Shown here: positions 23,042 to 31,289 of the stretch, piece by piece | How positions within the stretch are numbered: position 1 is the stretch's first letter | How the letters are laid out: each line of letters starts with the position of its first letter | Assembly: GCA_017438305.1 (NCBI GenBank) | Contig: JAFRVX010000083.1 | Span: 1-34,799 of the forward strand | Source of the DNA: Lachnospiraceae bacterium | GTDB taxonomy: Bacteria > Bacillota > Clostridia > Lachnospirales > Lachnospiraceae | Length of the DNA: 34,799 nt | Direction of reading: 5' to 3' | Notes under the pieces: model-generated | What the model was told of the DNA's origin: nothing | The model's input: only the letters and a program-made list of their open reading frames with translations | Databases searched by the model: none | Program-made: the position numbers and the translations under genes

Positions 23042-23746
23042 ATGAACCGTAAGATCATTATTACCGGCGCCAGCGGCGGCATCGGCCGGGCGCTTGCAGA
23101 ACAGTTTTACCGGGAAGGGGACCGTCTGATCCTCTGTGCCAATCACCATCCGGAGAATCTGCCGGATCTTCCCGGCGCGGCCCGTTTTGCCGGGGATCTT
23201 TCCGACCTGGAGACCGTCCGCCGCCTCTTCCGGCTGGTCCGGGAAGTTTTCAAAACCCCGGATATCCTGATCAACAATGCCGGCGTGGCGGACTTTTCAC
23301 TTTTTCAGGATTCATCCGATGATAATTATCTGCGGATCCTCCATGCCAACCTGTCCTCCTGCGTCCGCTGCTCCAAGGAAGCTGTAAAGCTGATGCTTCC
23401 CGCAAAACACGGCCGCATCCTGAACATCTCTTCTGTCTGGGGCACTTTCGGCGCCTCCTGCGAAGCGGAATATTCCCTGACCAAAGGCGGCATCAACGCC
23501 CTGACCCGGTCCCTCGCAAAGGAGCTGGCGCCTTCCGGCATCCAGGTCAACGCTCTGTCCTTAGGGGCCATCGATACAGAGATGAATGCGCGCCTCACGG
23601 CTTCCGAGAAAGAAGCCCTGGAGGCCGAGATCCCCGCGGGCAGGATGGGCACCTGTGAAGAGACCGCCGAATTTGTTTCCCTTATTCTGAAAGCCCCGGA
23701 TTATCTGAACGGTGCGGTAATCCCCTTTGACGGGGCCTGGATGTAA
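23042..23746 (+). CDS. Short-chain dehydrogenase/reductase (FabG-like)
   Basis: 234 residues starting MNRKIIITGASGGIG. The nucleotide-binding motif TGASGGIG spans residues 8-15, NNAG 78-81, and the catalytic Ser131, Tyr144 and Lys148 (YSLTK) have the usual spacing. The end (NGAVIPFDGAWM) is typical. It is closest in style to 3-oxoacyl-ACP reductase FabG, but no fatty-acid genes adjoin it, so the substrate is open. The start is chosen for the motif and AAAGGAA 8 bp upstream; the frame is open 5' into the repeats. Monocistronic, plus strand. Confidence 0.9.
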   Translation: MNRKIIITGASGGIGRALAEQFYREGDRLILCANHHPENLPDLPGAARFAGDLSDLETVRRLFRLVREVFKTPDILINNAGVADFSLFQDSSDDNYLRILHANLSSCVRCSKEAVKLMLPAKHGRILNISSVWGTFGASCEAEYSLTKGGINALTRSLAKELAPSGIQVNALSLGAIDTEMNARLTASEKEALEAEIPAGRMGTCEETAEFVSLILKAPDYLNGAVIPFDGAWM

Positions 23747-23791
23747 GACCTGACAGCAGGATCAGAACCACAATGACAGGAGCAGAACGGC

Positions 23792-23843
23792 CGGCAGAAT
23801 AATGTTCTCCGAAAGAACGGCAGAATAATGATCTCCGGAAGAT
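23792..23843 (+). repeat. 26-bp tandem direct repeat after the SDR gene
   Basis: CGGCAGAATAATG.TCTCCG at 23792-23817 and again at 23818-23843, differing at a few bases. Confidence 0.75.
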
Positions 23844-23885
23844 CGGAAAAAGAACGATCATACACAGGAACCGTCTGCAGAAGAA

Positions 23886-23935
23886 AGAGAAGCCGCGGGC
23901 GCTGTTTTATGCCCGACGGCTTCTCTGTTTTTTTT
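23886..23935 (+). terminator. Rho-independent terminator of the SDR gene
   Basis: Stem AGAGAAGCCG (23886-23895) with CGGCTTCTCT (23917-23926), continued by GGGC/GCCC, then a T run to 23935. Confidence 0.9.
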
Positions 23936-24111
23936 CGTTCTGTTTTTTTATTTCATCTCTGCCAGGCTGCTGCGTTGTCGTATTCGGTACAGATCATAAC
24001 TGCAGATATTGTATCCGGTACTTTTCTTTCCGGTACTTTTCCGGCAATATCGGCAGCTCCCTTTATCCGGCAGATTTCCCCGTCAGAGAATATCCAGCCT
24101 CTTCGGCAGGA
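23936..24111. other. Intergenic stretch between converging SDR and glyS genes
   Basis: No gene seen. It holds a short direct repeat TCCGGTACTTTTC at 24014-24026 and 24029-24041 (15-bp period). No convincing minus-strand terminator for glyS is visible. Confidence 0.4.
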
Positions 24112-25500
24112 TCACCACATCAGCTTGTTTCTGAAATAATCCACCAGTTCCTCAACTTTCACCCGCTCCTGCTCCATGGTGTCGCGGTCCCGGACCGTTA
24201 CGCAGCCGTCGTTTTCGGTATCGAAATCATAGGTGACGCACCAGGGCGTACCGATCTCATCCTGTCTTCTGTAGCGCTTTCCAATGGATCCTCTGTCATC
24301 ATATTCGCAGTTGAAATACCGGGAAAGCTCCTGATAAAGGGCTTCCGCCTTATCGTTGAGCTTCTTGGAAAGCGGCAGCACGCCGACCTTGACCGGCGCC
24401 AGGGCCGGATGGAAATGCATCACGGTCCGGACGTCCCCTTCCGCCACTTCTTCTTCATCATAAGCGGCGCAGAGGAAGGCCAGTACCACACGGTCCGCGC
24501 CCAGGGAGGGTTCGACCACGTAGGGAATGAATTTCTCATTGGTGGCTTCATCAAAATAGGTCATATCCTGGCCGGAAGTATTCTGATGCTGGGTCAGGTC
24601 GTAATCGGTCCTGTCCGCGATGCCCCAGAGTTCGCCCCAGCCGAAGGGGAACAGGAATTCCAGGTCCGTGGTGCCCTTGGAGTAAAAGACCAGTTCTTCC
24701 GGATCATGGTCCCGGGCTCTCAGCTCATCGTCCTTCATGCCCAGGGTCTTCAGCCAGTCGATGCAGAACTGGCGCCAGTAGCTGAACCATTCCAGATCGG
24801 TGCCGGGTTTACAGAAGAATTCCAGCTCCATCTGTTCGAATTCACGGGTACGGAAAGTGAAGTTTCCGGGCGTGATCTCGTTCCGGAAGGCCTTGCCCAC
24901 CTGGCCGATGCCGAAGGGCAGTTTTTTCCGGGAAGTCCGCTGCACGTTCTTGAAATTGACAAAGATGCCCTGGGCGGTCTCCGGACGAAGGTAGACCGTG
25001 TTCTTGGCGTCTTCCGTAACGCCCTGGAAGGTTTTGAACATCAGGTTGAACTGGCGGATATCGGTGAAATTGTGGGCGCCGCAGGTCGGACAGGGGATCT
25101 GTTCTTTATCGATGTACGCCTTCATTTCCTCATGAGTCCAGCCGTCCAGCCCTTTTTCGGGAACGATGCCCTTCTCGTTCATATAATCTTCAATAAGTTT
25201 ATCCGCGCGGAAACGTTCCTTGCACTCCTTGCAGTCAAGCAGCGGATCGGAAAAGCCGCCCACATGGCCGGATGCCACCCAGACCTGCGGATTCATCAGG
25301 ATCGCGCAGTCCACGCCTACGTTGTAGGGGGATTCCTGGATAAACTTCTGCCACCAGGCCTTTTTCACGTTATTCTTAAGCTCCACGCCCAGATTGCCGT
25401 AATCCCAGGTATTGGCCAGACCGCCGTAGATTTCGGAGCCCGGGTAGATAAAGCCGCGGGATTTGCAGAGCGCAACGATTTTTTCCATGGATTTTGCCAT
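24112..25500 (-). CDS. glyS: Glycyl-tRNA synthetase, dimeric class II type
   Basis: GlyRS charges tRNA-Gly. The 462 residues start [28 protein letters not shown] and carry class II motifs: motif 2-like [21 protein letters not shown] and motif 3-like [14 protein letters not shown]. The C-terminal anticodon-binding domain is [20 protein letters not shown]...[24 protein letters not shown] zinc-binding insert is suggested by CKECKE and CPTCGAH. This is the single-chain alpha2 form. No T-box antiterminator motif is visible in its leader; a strong hairpin (25524-25570) lies just upstream of the ribosome-binding site. Confidence 0.98.
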   Translation of the reverse strand: MAKSMEKIVALCKSRGFIYPGSEIYGGLANTWDYGNLGVELKNNVKKAWWQKFIQESPYNVGVDCAILMNPQVWVASGHVGGFSDPLLDCKECKERFRADKLIEDYMNEKGIVPEKGLDGWTHEEMKAYIDKEQIPCPTCGAHNFTDIRQFNLMFKTFQGVTEDAKNTVYLRPETAQGIFVNFKNVQRTSRKKLPFGIGQVGKAFRNEITPGNFTFRTREFEQMELEFFCKPGTDLEWFSYWRQFCIDWLKTLGMKDDELRARDHDPEELVFYSKGTTDLEFLFPFGWGELWGIADRTDYDLTQHQNTSGQDMTYFDEATNEKFIPYVVEPSLGADRVVLAFLCAAYDEEEVAEGDVRTVMHFHPALAPVKVGVLPLSKKLNDKAEALYQELSRYFNCEYDDRGSIGKRYRRQDEIGTPWCVTYDFDTENDGCVTVRDRDTMEQERVKVEELVDYFRNKLMW

Positions 25501-25523
25501 AATACCAACCTCTCTTTATAAAG

Positions 25524-25570
25524 AACCGGAAGCAGCGCCCGGCAATTCCGCCCGGCTGCCGCTTCCGGTT
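25524..25570 (-). promoter_or_regulatory. Hairpin in the glyS leader
   Basis: Outer perfect 10-bp stem AACCGGAAGC/GCTTCCGGTT closing a GC-rich interior with further short pairing, followed on the minus strand by TTCTTTATAAAGAGAGG containing the ribosome-binding site. It could be an attenuator or the terminator of the lipoprotein gene upstream. Confidence 0.45.
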
Positions 25571-25592
25571 ACTTTCCTGTCTATTAAATGTA

Positions 25593-25700
25593 TCCGTTTT
25601 GGATATTTCCCTGTTTATTTAAAGGTGCCCCTTAAGATACTTCCTTTTTTATTTTAAGGCGTCCGCTTCGGATATTTCCCTGTTTATTTGAAAATGACCG
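25593..25700 (-). repeat. About 35-bp tandem repeat, three copies, across the lipoprotein stop codon
   Basis: GGATATTTCCCTGTTTATTT occurs at 25601-25620 and 25670-25689; a diverged middle copy (GATACTTCCTTTTTTATTTT) starts at 25636. The last copy contains the TAA stop and final Lys codon of the lipoprotein gene. Confidence 0.75.
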
Positions 25701-26346
25701 CCACCGGTGTGCCGCCGGGAGAAGATACACAGTTAAGGTCCGCCGTATACACCGCTCCTTTGGAAACAGCCGCGACTTCTCCTTCGCCGTAAAGCACCGC
25801 CTGCAGATCGCAGATCATATACCGGTAGGAACCGGCTTCCTTGCTGTTGACCAGTTCATCCAGAACCACGTCCGCCGAGCCGTCCGGCAGTACAAAGGAG
25901 AAGGAGAAAATGTCTTCTGCCGGAGTGGAAAGCGTTCCCGTTTTCAGAATGCTTCCGGAGCGCTCCTGCAGTTCCTGCTGATTATAGGCAAGGAAATCGG
26001 AAGCGTTGTAATACTTCAGGATCTGGGTAAGGATATTGGAGGATGCATCGCATTTCTCGATGGAGATCGCGCTGATCTTCTGCCCCTCACTGTCAGTATA
26101 GGGATGAGCGGCATTGTAAACGTCCAGATCCGCCTGCAGGAAGCCCTGATATTCTTTATCATTGTATTTCTGTGTGTCAAAGTCCGCCAGCATGCAGTCC
26201 CGGACCGTAAGATCCGCGGAAAGATAAATGCCGTTGGTGGCGGTTCCGAAAGTGTCCGGCTTTTTTTCAGGTTTATCAAATCCTTCGCAGGATGTCAAAA
26301 GAATCATGGAGAGCGCCAACAGCGCTCCTGCAAGATATTTCTTCAT
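25684..26346 (-). CDS. Lipoprotein of unknown function
   Basis: 220 residues from the start MKKYLAGALLALSMILLTSCEG: a signal peptide with lipobox LTSC, lipidated Cys20. The frame is open 45 bp further upstream, but this start has AGGGA about 7 bp before it and gives a proper signal peptide. The mature part has a proline-rich lead (DKPEKKPD), then two beta-rich halves, one beginning GIYLSADLTVRDCMLADFD and one with SFVLPDGSADVVLDELV and GAVYTADL. I do not recognise the family. It has its own promoter and a structured leader; glyS follows after 183 bp. Confidence 0.8.
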   Translation of the reverse strand: MKKYLAGALLALSMILLTSCEGFDKPEKKPDTFGTATNGIYLSADLTVRDCMLADFDTQKYNDKEYQGFLQADLDVYNAAHPYTDSEGQKISAISIEKCDASSNILTQILKYYNASDFLAYNQQELQERSGSILKTGTLSTPAEDIFSFSFVLPDGSADVVLDELVNSKEAGSYRYMICDLQAVLYGEGEVAAVSKGAVYTADLNCVSSPGGTPVAVIFK

Positions 26347-26404
26347 CTGTCTTCCCTTCATCATGGGGCCCGATCCTCTCCTTTCCGGCATCTTGCCGCA
26401 GAAA

Positions 26405-26477
26405 GCCGGCAGACCTGCCGGGCCGAATTAGGGCCGGAAAACCTCCGGCTGGTGATCCCGTCACTTAGGTATGTGAC
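26405..26477 (-). promoter_or_regulatory. Structured leader of the lipoprotein gene
   Basis: Three inverted repeats follow the predicted start: GTCAC/GTGAC (26460-26464 with 26473-26477), GCCGG/CCGGC (26433-26437 with 26445-26449) and the 8-bp GCCGGCAG/CTGCCGGC (26405-26412 with 26415-26422). The leader is about 138 nt. No known riboswitch motif is recognised. Confidence 0.4.
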
Positions 26478-26490
26478 AGTACAAACACAA

Positions 26491-26519
26491 ATTTTAACGC
26501 TTAATCGATTTTTTATCAA
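26491..26519 (-). promoter_or_regulatory. Sigma-A promoter of the lipoprotein gene
   Basis: Minus strand TTGATA (26519-26514), a 17-bp spacer and TAAAAT (26496-26491). Predicted start near 26484. Confidence 0.65.
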
Positions 26520-26556
26520 GTAAAATTTGAAGAATCCGTCCGGAAAAATAAAAAAA

Positions 26557-26640
26557 CTGTCGGAAGATATTAAAATCAGGCCGGAAAGGACGGGAATCTG
26601 TCCTGAAGATACAAAAACAGGCCGCAGATGTCAACTGTCC
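26557..26640 (-). repeat. Degenerate 41-bp tandem repeat after recO
   Basis: CTGTC..GAAGATA..AAAA.CAGGCCG at 26557-26588 and again at 26598-26629 (41-bp period), with a third CTGTCC at 26635. It separates the recO stop from the lipoprotein promoter. Confidence 0.6.
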
Positions 26641-26644
26641 GTGG

Positions 26645-27391
26645 TCATCCTTCCCCGGTCAGTACCCTGATCATCTTTCTGGATTCCGGCTCCCGGTCCC
26701 AGGTATGGGTCAGCAGAAATTCCGTAACGGCCTCCACTTCCTTAAGGACTTCGTCGCTTAAGGTGAAGGAAAACAGCCGTTTTCCGGAATTCTCCCGGAT
26801 AAAGCGGAAGGTATACAAAGCGCTTCTGGAGAGCGGATACGCCCCTTCTTTCATGCAGTCGGAATCCACCGCCTGCATCAGGTCCGGCCTGAAGAAGCCC
26901 TCCTTAACAGGCTTTTTGCAGACAGCGCAGACGGAAAAGTCCGGACAGAAGCCGTTGATGGCCAGCAGCTTTATCTCGAAAACCCGTTGGACAAGCTTCG
27001 CGGGAAGGGTATTGCCGCCCAGGGCTTTCAATGAAAAATATAATAAGGAGACCAGCTCCGATTCATCCGCATTTTCCCGGGCGAAGTTTCCGGCAAGTTC
27101 CAGAAAATAATAGCCGTAGGCCGTTTTTTCAATGTCTTTGACCAGTTCCTCAAAGTAGTCGGAGATCTCCGCCTGGGAAAGAGAAAAGGCATTTTTCCCC
27201 GGATTCAGGGTAAAGGTCCCGAAGGCGAAAGTCCTGGTTTTGGCGGAAAGGGGCGAATTCATCCGCTTTGCCCCTCTGGCAAAGCAGGAGACCCTGCCCA
27301 TCTCCCGGGTCAGCAGGACGACCCGTTTGTCGGCTTCGTCTATGGGCATGGAAGACAGCACGACGCCGGTAACCGTTATCTGGACAGCCAT
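26645..27391 (-). CDS. recO: DNA repair protein RecO
   Basis: RecO loads RecA onto SSB-coated DNA with RecR. 248 residues from MAVQITVTGVVLSSMPIDEADK, chosen because GGAGGTG lies just upstream; a longer frame adds 10 unlikely residues. The N-terminal OB fold (to about 80, with GRVSCFARGAKR) precedes a helical domain with a zinc-binding cluster (FCPDFSVCAVCKKP and a later Cys). It follows era by about 77 bp on the same strand, the common era-recO order. Confidence 0.95.
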   Translation of the reverse strand: MAVQITVTGVVLSSMPIDEADKRVVLLTREMGRVSCFARGAKRMNSPLSAKTRTFAFGTFTLNPGKNAFSLSQAEISDYFEELVKDIEKTAYGYYFLELAGNFARENADESELVSLLYFSLKALGGNTLPAKLVQRVFEIKLLAINGFCPDFSVCAVCKKPVKEGFFRPDLMQAVDSDCMKEGAYPLSRSALYTFRFIRENSGKRLFSFTLSDEVLKEVEAVTEFLLTHTWDREPESRKMIRVLTGEG

Positions 27392-27468
27392 TTCTTCACC
27401 TCCCGTATCTAAGTTTCTCACCGGGCACCTGATGACCGGTCAGGATCGATCCTCTTTTTTTACAATAA

Positions 27469-28374
27469 TCAGAAAGGCGCATTATCCTCTGAGTAGCCGA
27501 AATTCTTCAGGAACAGGTCGCTGTCCCGCCAGTCTTTCCTGACTTTCACCCAGAGTTTCAGATTCACCTGGCCTTCCACCATTTTCTCGATATCCGCCCT
27601 GGCCTGGGAACCGATCCTTTTCAGCATCTGTCCCTGTTTCCCGATAATGATCCCTTTATGGGATTCCTTTTCGCAGATGACCGTGGCCTCGATCTCCCAC
27701 AGACCGTCCTTCCGCTGCGTCATCTTTTCAATGGTCACCGCGATTCCGTGGGGGATCTCGTCATTCAGGCAGCGAAGCGCCTTTTCCCGGATCATCTCCG
27801 CCGCAATCTGGCGCATGGGCTGGTCGGTCAGCGTCTCTTCGTCATAATAAAGGGGGCCTTCGGGAAGCCACTCGAAAACCGCATCCATGACCTTGGAGAT
27901 CCGGAGGGCCCTCAAGGCAGAGACCTTCAGAATGGCCTTGAAGTCCATGATATCCCGGTAGGCCTCTTCCGCCTCCTTCACCTTTTCCTTATCGGTGAGA
28001 TCGATCTTATTGATGATCAGGATCACCGGCTTCTTTGACTCTTTAAGGGCCTTTGCGATCTCCAGCTCCCCTTTTCCGATAAAGGTCGTGGGTTCCACGA
28101 GCCAGAGGATCACGTCGGCGTCCCCGATGGTCTTCAGTGCTTCGGCCACCATATATTCCCCGAGCTTGTTCTTGGCCTTATGGATGCCGGGCGTATCCAG
28201 AAACACTGCCTGTCCCCGGGAATCCGTATAGACCGTCTGTATGCGGTTTCTGGTGGTCTGAGGCTTATTCGCTGTAATGGCGACCTTCTGGCCGATCAGA
28301 TGGTTCATCAGCGTGGATTTCCCCACGTTCGGCCGTCCCACGATGGATACAAAGCCTGATTTTACCGTATTCAT
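27469..28374 (-). CDS. era: GTPase Era
   Basis: Era binds the 3' end of 16S rRNA and checks 30S assembly. 301 residues: G1 GRPNVGKST (13-21), G2 region with TTRNRIQ, G3 DTPGIH, G4 NKID, then a C-terminal KH domain including the family motif GIIIGKQGQMLKRIG. Its ATG overlaps the stop of the M16 peptidase gene by 4 bp, implying translational coupling. Confidence 0.98.
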   Translation of the reverse strand: MNTVKSGFVSIVGRPNVGKSTLMNHLIGQKVAITANKPQTTRNRIQTVYTDSRGQAVFLDTPGIHKAKNKLGEYMVAEALKTIGDADVILWLVEPTTFIGKGELEIAKALKESKKPVILIINKIDLTDKEKVKEAEEAYRDIMDFKAILKVSALRALRISKVMDAVFEWLPEGPLYYDEETLTDQPMRQIAAEMIREKALRCLNDEIPHGIAVTIEKMTQRKDGLWEIEATVICEKESHKGIIIGKQGQMLKRIGSQARADIEKMVEGQVNLKLWVKVRKDWRDSDLFLKNFGYSEDNAPF

Positions 28375-31289
28375 GCTTCCTCTTTTGATAATGTCATGAC
28401 CCGGTCGAAAATCTCCCGGTTCTCTTCGATCACATCTGCGTTTCCGAGAACACAGATCATATTGTCCTTCAGTACGGCTTCAATGGGCTCCGCCAGGGCT
28501 CTTAAGTTTTCCGGGGTGCAGGAAAGCACCTGTTCCCTTTCCGTCTGGTAGACGGATTCAGGAAGCCCGTACAGATAAAAGTACAGGGACCGGGTCCCGG
28601 TCTGCTGGGGGCTTAAGGGCGCGTCCATGCCGTTGATGGCGCCGATGATGTTCTTGGTCATTTCCCGTTCATCGGCCTCATAGTTTCTTAAGTATTCAGG
28701 CAGTTCCCGGTATACTTCCAGGGTCTCCGCAACTGCCGGATCCCGGTAGGAAGCAAAGACCATATCCCCGTTTCTTTTGAAGGTGGAAAAGCAGCCGTAG
28801 GCGCCGCCCAGGACCCTCAGCCGGTTCCAGAGATAATCGCTTCCCAGAACCGCCCGGAGCACGTTATAGGCGCCGGTGTAGGGATAGCCCTTCAGGCGGG
28901 CGTTCCCGCCCATCGCATTATACTGGACCTGGGAAACGGTCTTGATGCCCTCTCTGACGGGAAAGCGCTCTGCTTCCCGGGCAATACAGGCGTCTTCGGA
29001 AACCTTGCCTTCAGGCAGGGCTTCCAGCAGTTTTCCGACGGCTTCGGCAAAGGCCTTGTAAGCTTCTTCCGATCCGGTAAAGGATATCAGAAGCTCCCGC
29101 TTTGTGAAGATCTCCTTTCCGAAGCGGACAAAGGCTTCAGGCAGCGCTTCCTTTGTTTCATCGAAATGCTCCAGAACAGCTTCCAGATGCCGGAAAGCCT
29201 CTATACCGGTTATTTTCTCATCCAGATAATTGGCGGTCCCGGTGCCGGAAAGCACCCGTCTGGCCGCTGTCGCGTGGCCGCCGGCCACCAGCAGCTGCTG
29301 GGCCTGGCTCTTCTTTTCCTCCAGCAGTTCCCGGATCCTGTCCGTATCGGAATACTCCGTCCGGAGGAGGATCTCTTCGACCAGCTCAAGGGCCTCTTTT
29401 GTCTCATCTGTCAGGAACTTGGTCTGGACGGCAAAGGCTTCATTCAGGGCAAAATCCTCTCCGGCCTCATATAAGAGATAAGTGGAACGGAACCCGCCGG
29501 TCTTTAAGAGAAGCTCGTCAAAGAGCTCGCTGTAGGTATAGTTTTCGGTGGAAAGCAGGCTTAACAGCCCCTTCCATAAAAGAAGCAGCGGCAGATCTTC
29601 TGTTTTCACCGTTTTTGAGGAAAACAGGAAGTCCACGTAGCTGATGCCGGAGGTATTGACGTTATGATACAGGACTTTAGCGTCCCCGATCCTCCGCTCT
29701 TCATTAATGAAGGGACGGATCTCCTTCCCGATATCCTCAATATCCAGGACCGGTATGGTCTCCAGGGCTTCCGGAGAAGAGGGCTCGCTCTGAAACCGTT
29801 TCAGTTCTTCCGTTTCTTCAACAATATGCCGGATCTCTTCGTCTGTAAGAGCTGCCTTGATCCCCGCCAGTTTTTCTTCCAGTTTCTTTTCGTTTTCCCG
29901 GATCAGGCCTTCCTTCGGGATCTCAGTCAGGATAATGCCGAAGGGATTGTCCAGCAGTTTTTCCCGGATGACCTTCTCGAAATGATCCGTCTCGATCAGA
30001 GCCCTTACGGTTTTAAAATCCTCATCAAACTGCAGCATCATCATGGGATCCAGGCCATGGATCCAGGCGGCCATGGCGTCCAGGCCGTACACCAGTCCCT
30101 TGGGATACCCGTATTCCGCCTCCCGCACCGTAAATTCACTGTTGTTCACCGCTGCCAGGAGCGTCTTTTTGGGAATGCCTTCCTGAATGACCTTTTCCAG
30201 GGTCTCTTCAATGATCCTGACGAATCTTTCCTTATCTTCTTCCCTGCAGCCTTTGGCGATGATCTCGAAATAGGGCTGGCGGATCTCGTCCACGTAGCCC
30301 CCGTAGATCTCCTTTCCGATCCCCGCTTTCACCAGGGCTTCCTTGACCGGGGCGCCGGAGGATTCGATCAGGGCATATTCCAGGGCTTCATATACGATGG
30401 CGGAAGCCGGATCCTCCAGGCCTTCCACGACCTTCGCCCAGGCGAAGCTGCAGCCCTCATCATCGTCCTCGTCTTCCGCTTCGCAGAAGACCACGTCTTC
30501 CCGGACCTTCTCAAAAGGCGCCTGCAGGGAAATCTCCGTCTTCGGGTCTATGGCGTCATAATGCCGAAGGCATTCCTGATCCAGCCACAAAAGCCGCTCC
30601 TCCATGTCCATATCGCCGTACAGGTAGATATAGGCGTTGGAGGGATGATAGAACCGCCGGTGGAACTCCAGGAATTCCTCATAGGAAAGGTCCGGAATGG
30701 CTTCCGGATCCCCGCCGGATTCAAAAGCATAGCCCGTGTCCGGAAACAGGTTGTTCTGGATCTTCCGGGCCAGCACGTTGTCCGATGCAGAGAAATCCCC
30801 CTTCATCTCGTTATAGACGATACCGTTGACGGTCAGCGGGTCTTCGGGACGCTCCAGTTCATAATGCCACCCCTCCTGGTAAAATCCCAGGGGGCTCTTA
30901 TAGATAAGGGGATGGAAGACCGCGTCCGTATAGACTTCCATCAGGTTTTTAAAAGACTTCAGATTGGTGGAGGCTATGGGGTAAACGGTCTTGTCCGGAT
31001 AGGTCATCGCGTTCATGAAGGTCCTGAGAGAGCCCGTCAGTTCTCCCATGGGATCCTTGACCGGATACTTTTCAGAACCCGAAAGCACCGTATGCTCCAG
31101 GATGTGGGGCACCCCGGTATCATCCTCCGGAATGGTCCTGAAGCCGGCGAAGAAGACCTTGTTGTCATCCTCCGTTTCTATGACAAAAAGATGGGCGCCG
31201 CTCTTGATATGCTCCAGCACATGGCCGGTACCGCCGATCTCTTTCAGTTCTTTTGTTTCAAGAAGTCTGTAGGTTTCAGGAACTTTCAT
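28371..31289 (-). CDS. M16C-family zinc metallopeptidase (PreP/falcilysin-like)
   Basis: 972 residues. The inverted zinc motif is His62-x-x-Glu65-His66 (PHILEHTVLSGSEKYP), with the third ligand Glu161 in YNEMKGDFS. The full-length, two-lobed layout matches the M16C presequence-protease type, which closes round short unfolded peptides and degrades them. There is no signal peptide, so it is probably cytosolic. The start overlaps the end of the U32 gene by 14 bp, and its stop overlaps era. The physiological substrate is unknown. Confidence 0.95.
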   Translation of the reverse strand: MKVPETYRLLETKELKEIGGTGHVLEHIKSGAHLFVIETEDDNKVFFAGFRTIPEDDTGVPHILEHTVLSGSEKYPVKDPMGELTGSLRTFMNAMTYPDKTVYPIASTNLKSFKNLMEVYTDAVFHPLIYKSPLGFYQEGWHYELERPEDPLTVNGIVYNEMKGDFSASDNVLARKIQNNLFPDTGYAFESGGDPEAIPDLSYEEFLEFHRRFYHPSNAYIYLYGDMDMEERLLWLDQECLRHYDAIDPKTEISLQAPFEKVREDVVFCEAEDEDDDEGCSFAWAKVVEGLEDPASAIVYEALEYALIESSGAPVKEALVKAGIGKEIYGGYVDEIRQPYFEIIAKGCREEDKERFVRIIEETLEKVIQEGIPKKTLLAAVNNSEFTVREAEYGYPKGLVYGLDAMAAWIHGLDPMMMLQFDEDFKTVRALIETDHFEKVIREKLLDNPFGIILTEIPKEGLIRENEKKLEEKLAGIKAALTDEEIRHIVEETEELKRFQSEPSSPEALETIPVLDIEDIGKEIRPFINEERRIGDAKVLYHNVNTSGISYVDFLFSSKTVKTEDLPLLLLWKGLLSLLSTENYTYSELFDELLLKTGGFRSTYLLYEAGEDFALNEAFAVQTKFLTDETKEALELVEEILLRTEYSDTDRIRELLEEKKSQAQQLLVAGGHATAARRVLSGTGTANYLDEKITGIEAFRHLEAVLEHFDETKEALPEAFVRFGKEIFTKRELLISFTGSEEAYKAFAEAVGKLLEALPEGKVSEDACIAREAERFPVREGIKTVSQVQYNAMGGNARLKGYPYTGAYNVLRAVLGSDYLWNRLRVLGGAYGCFSTFKRNGDMVFASYRDPAVAETLEVYRELPEYLRNYEADEREMTKNIIGAINGMDAPLSPQQTGTRSLYFYLYGLPESVYQTEREQVLSCTPENLRALAEPIEAVLKDNMICVLGNADVIEENREIFDRVMTLSKEEA

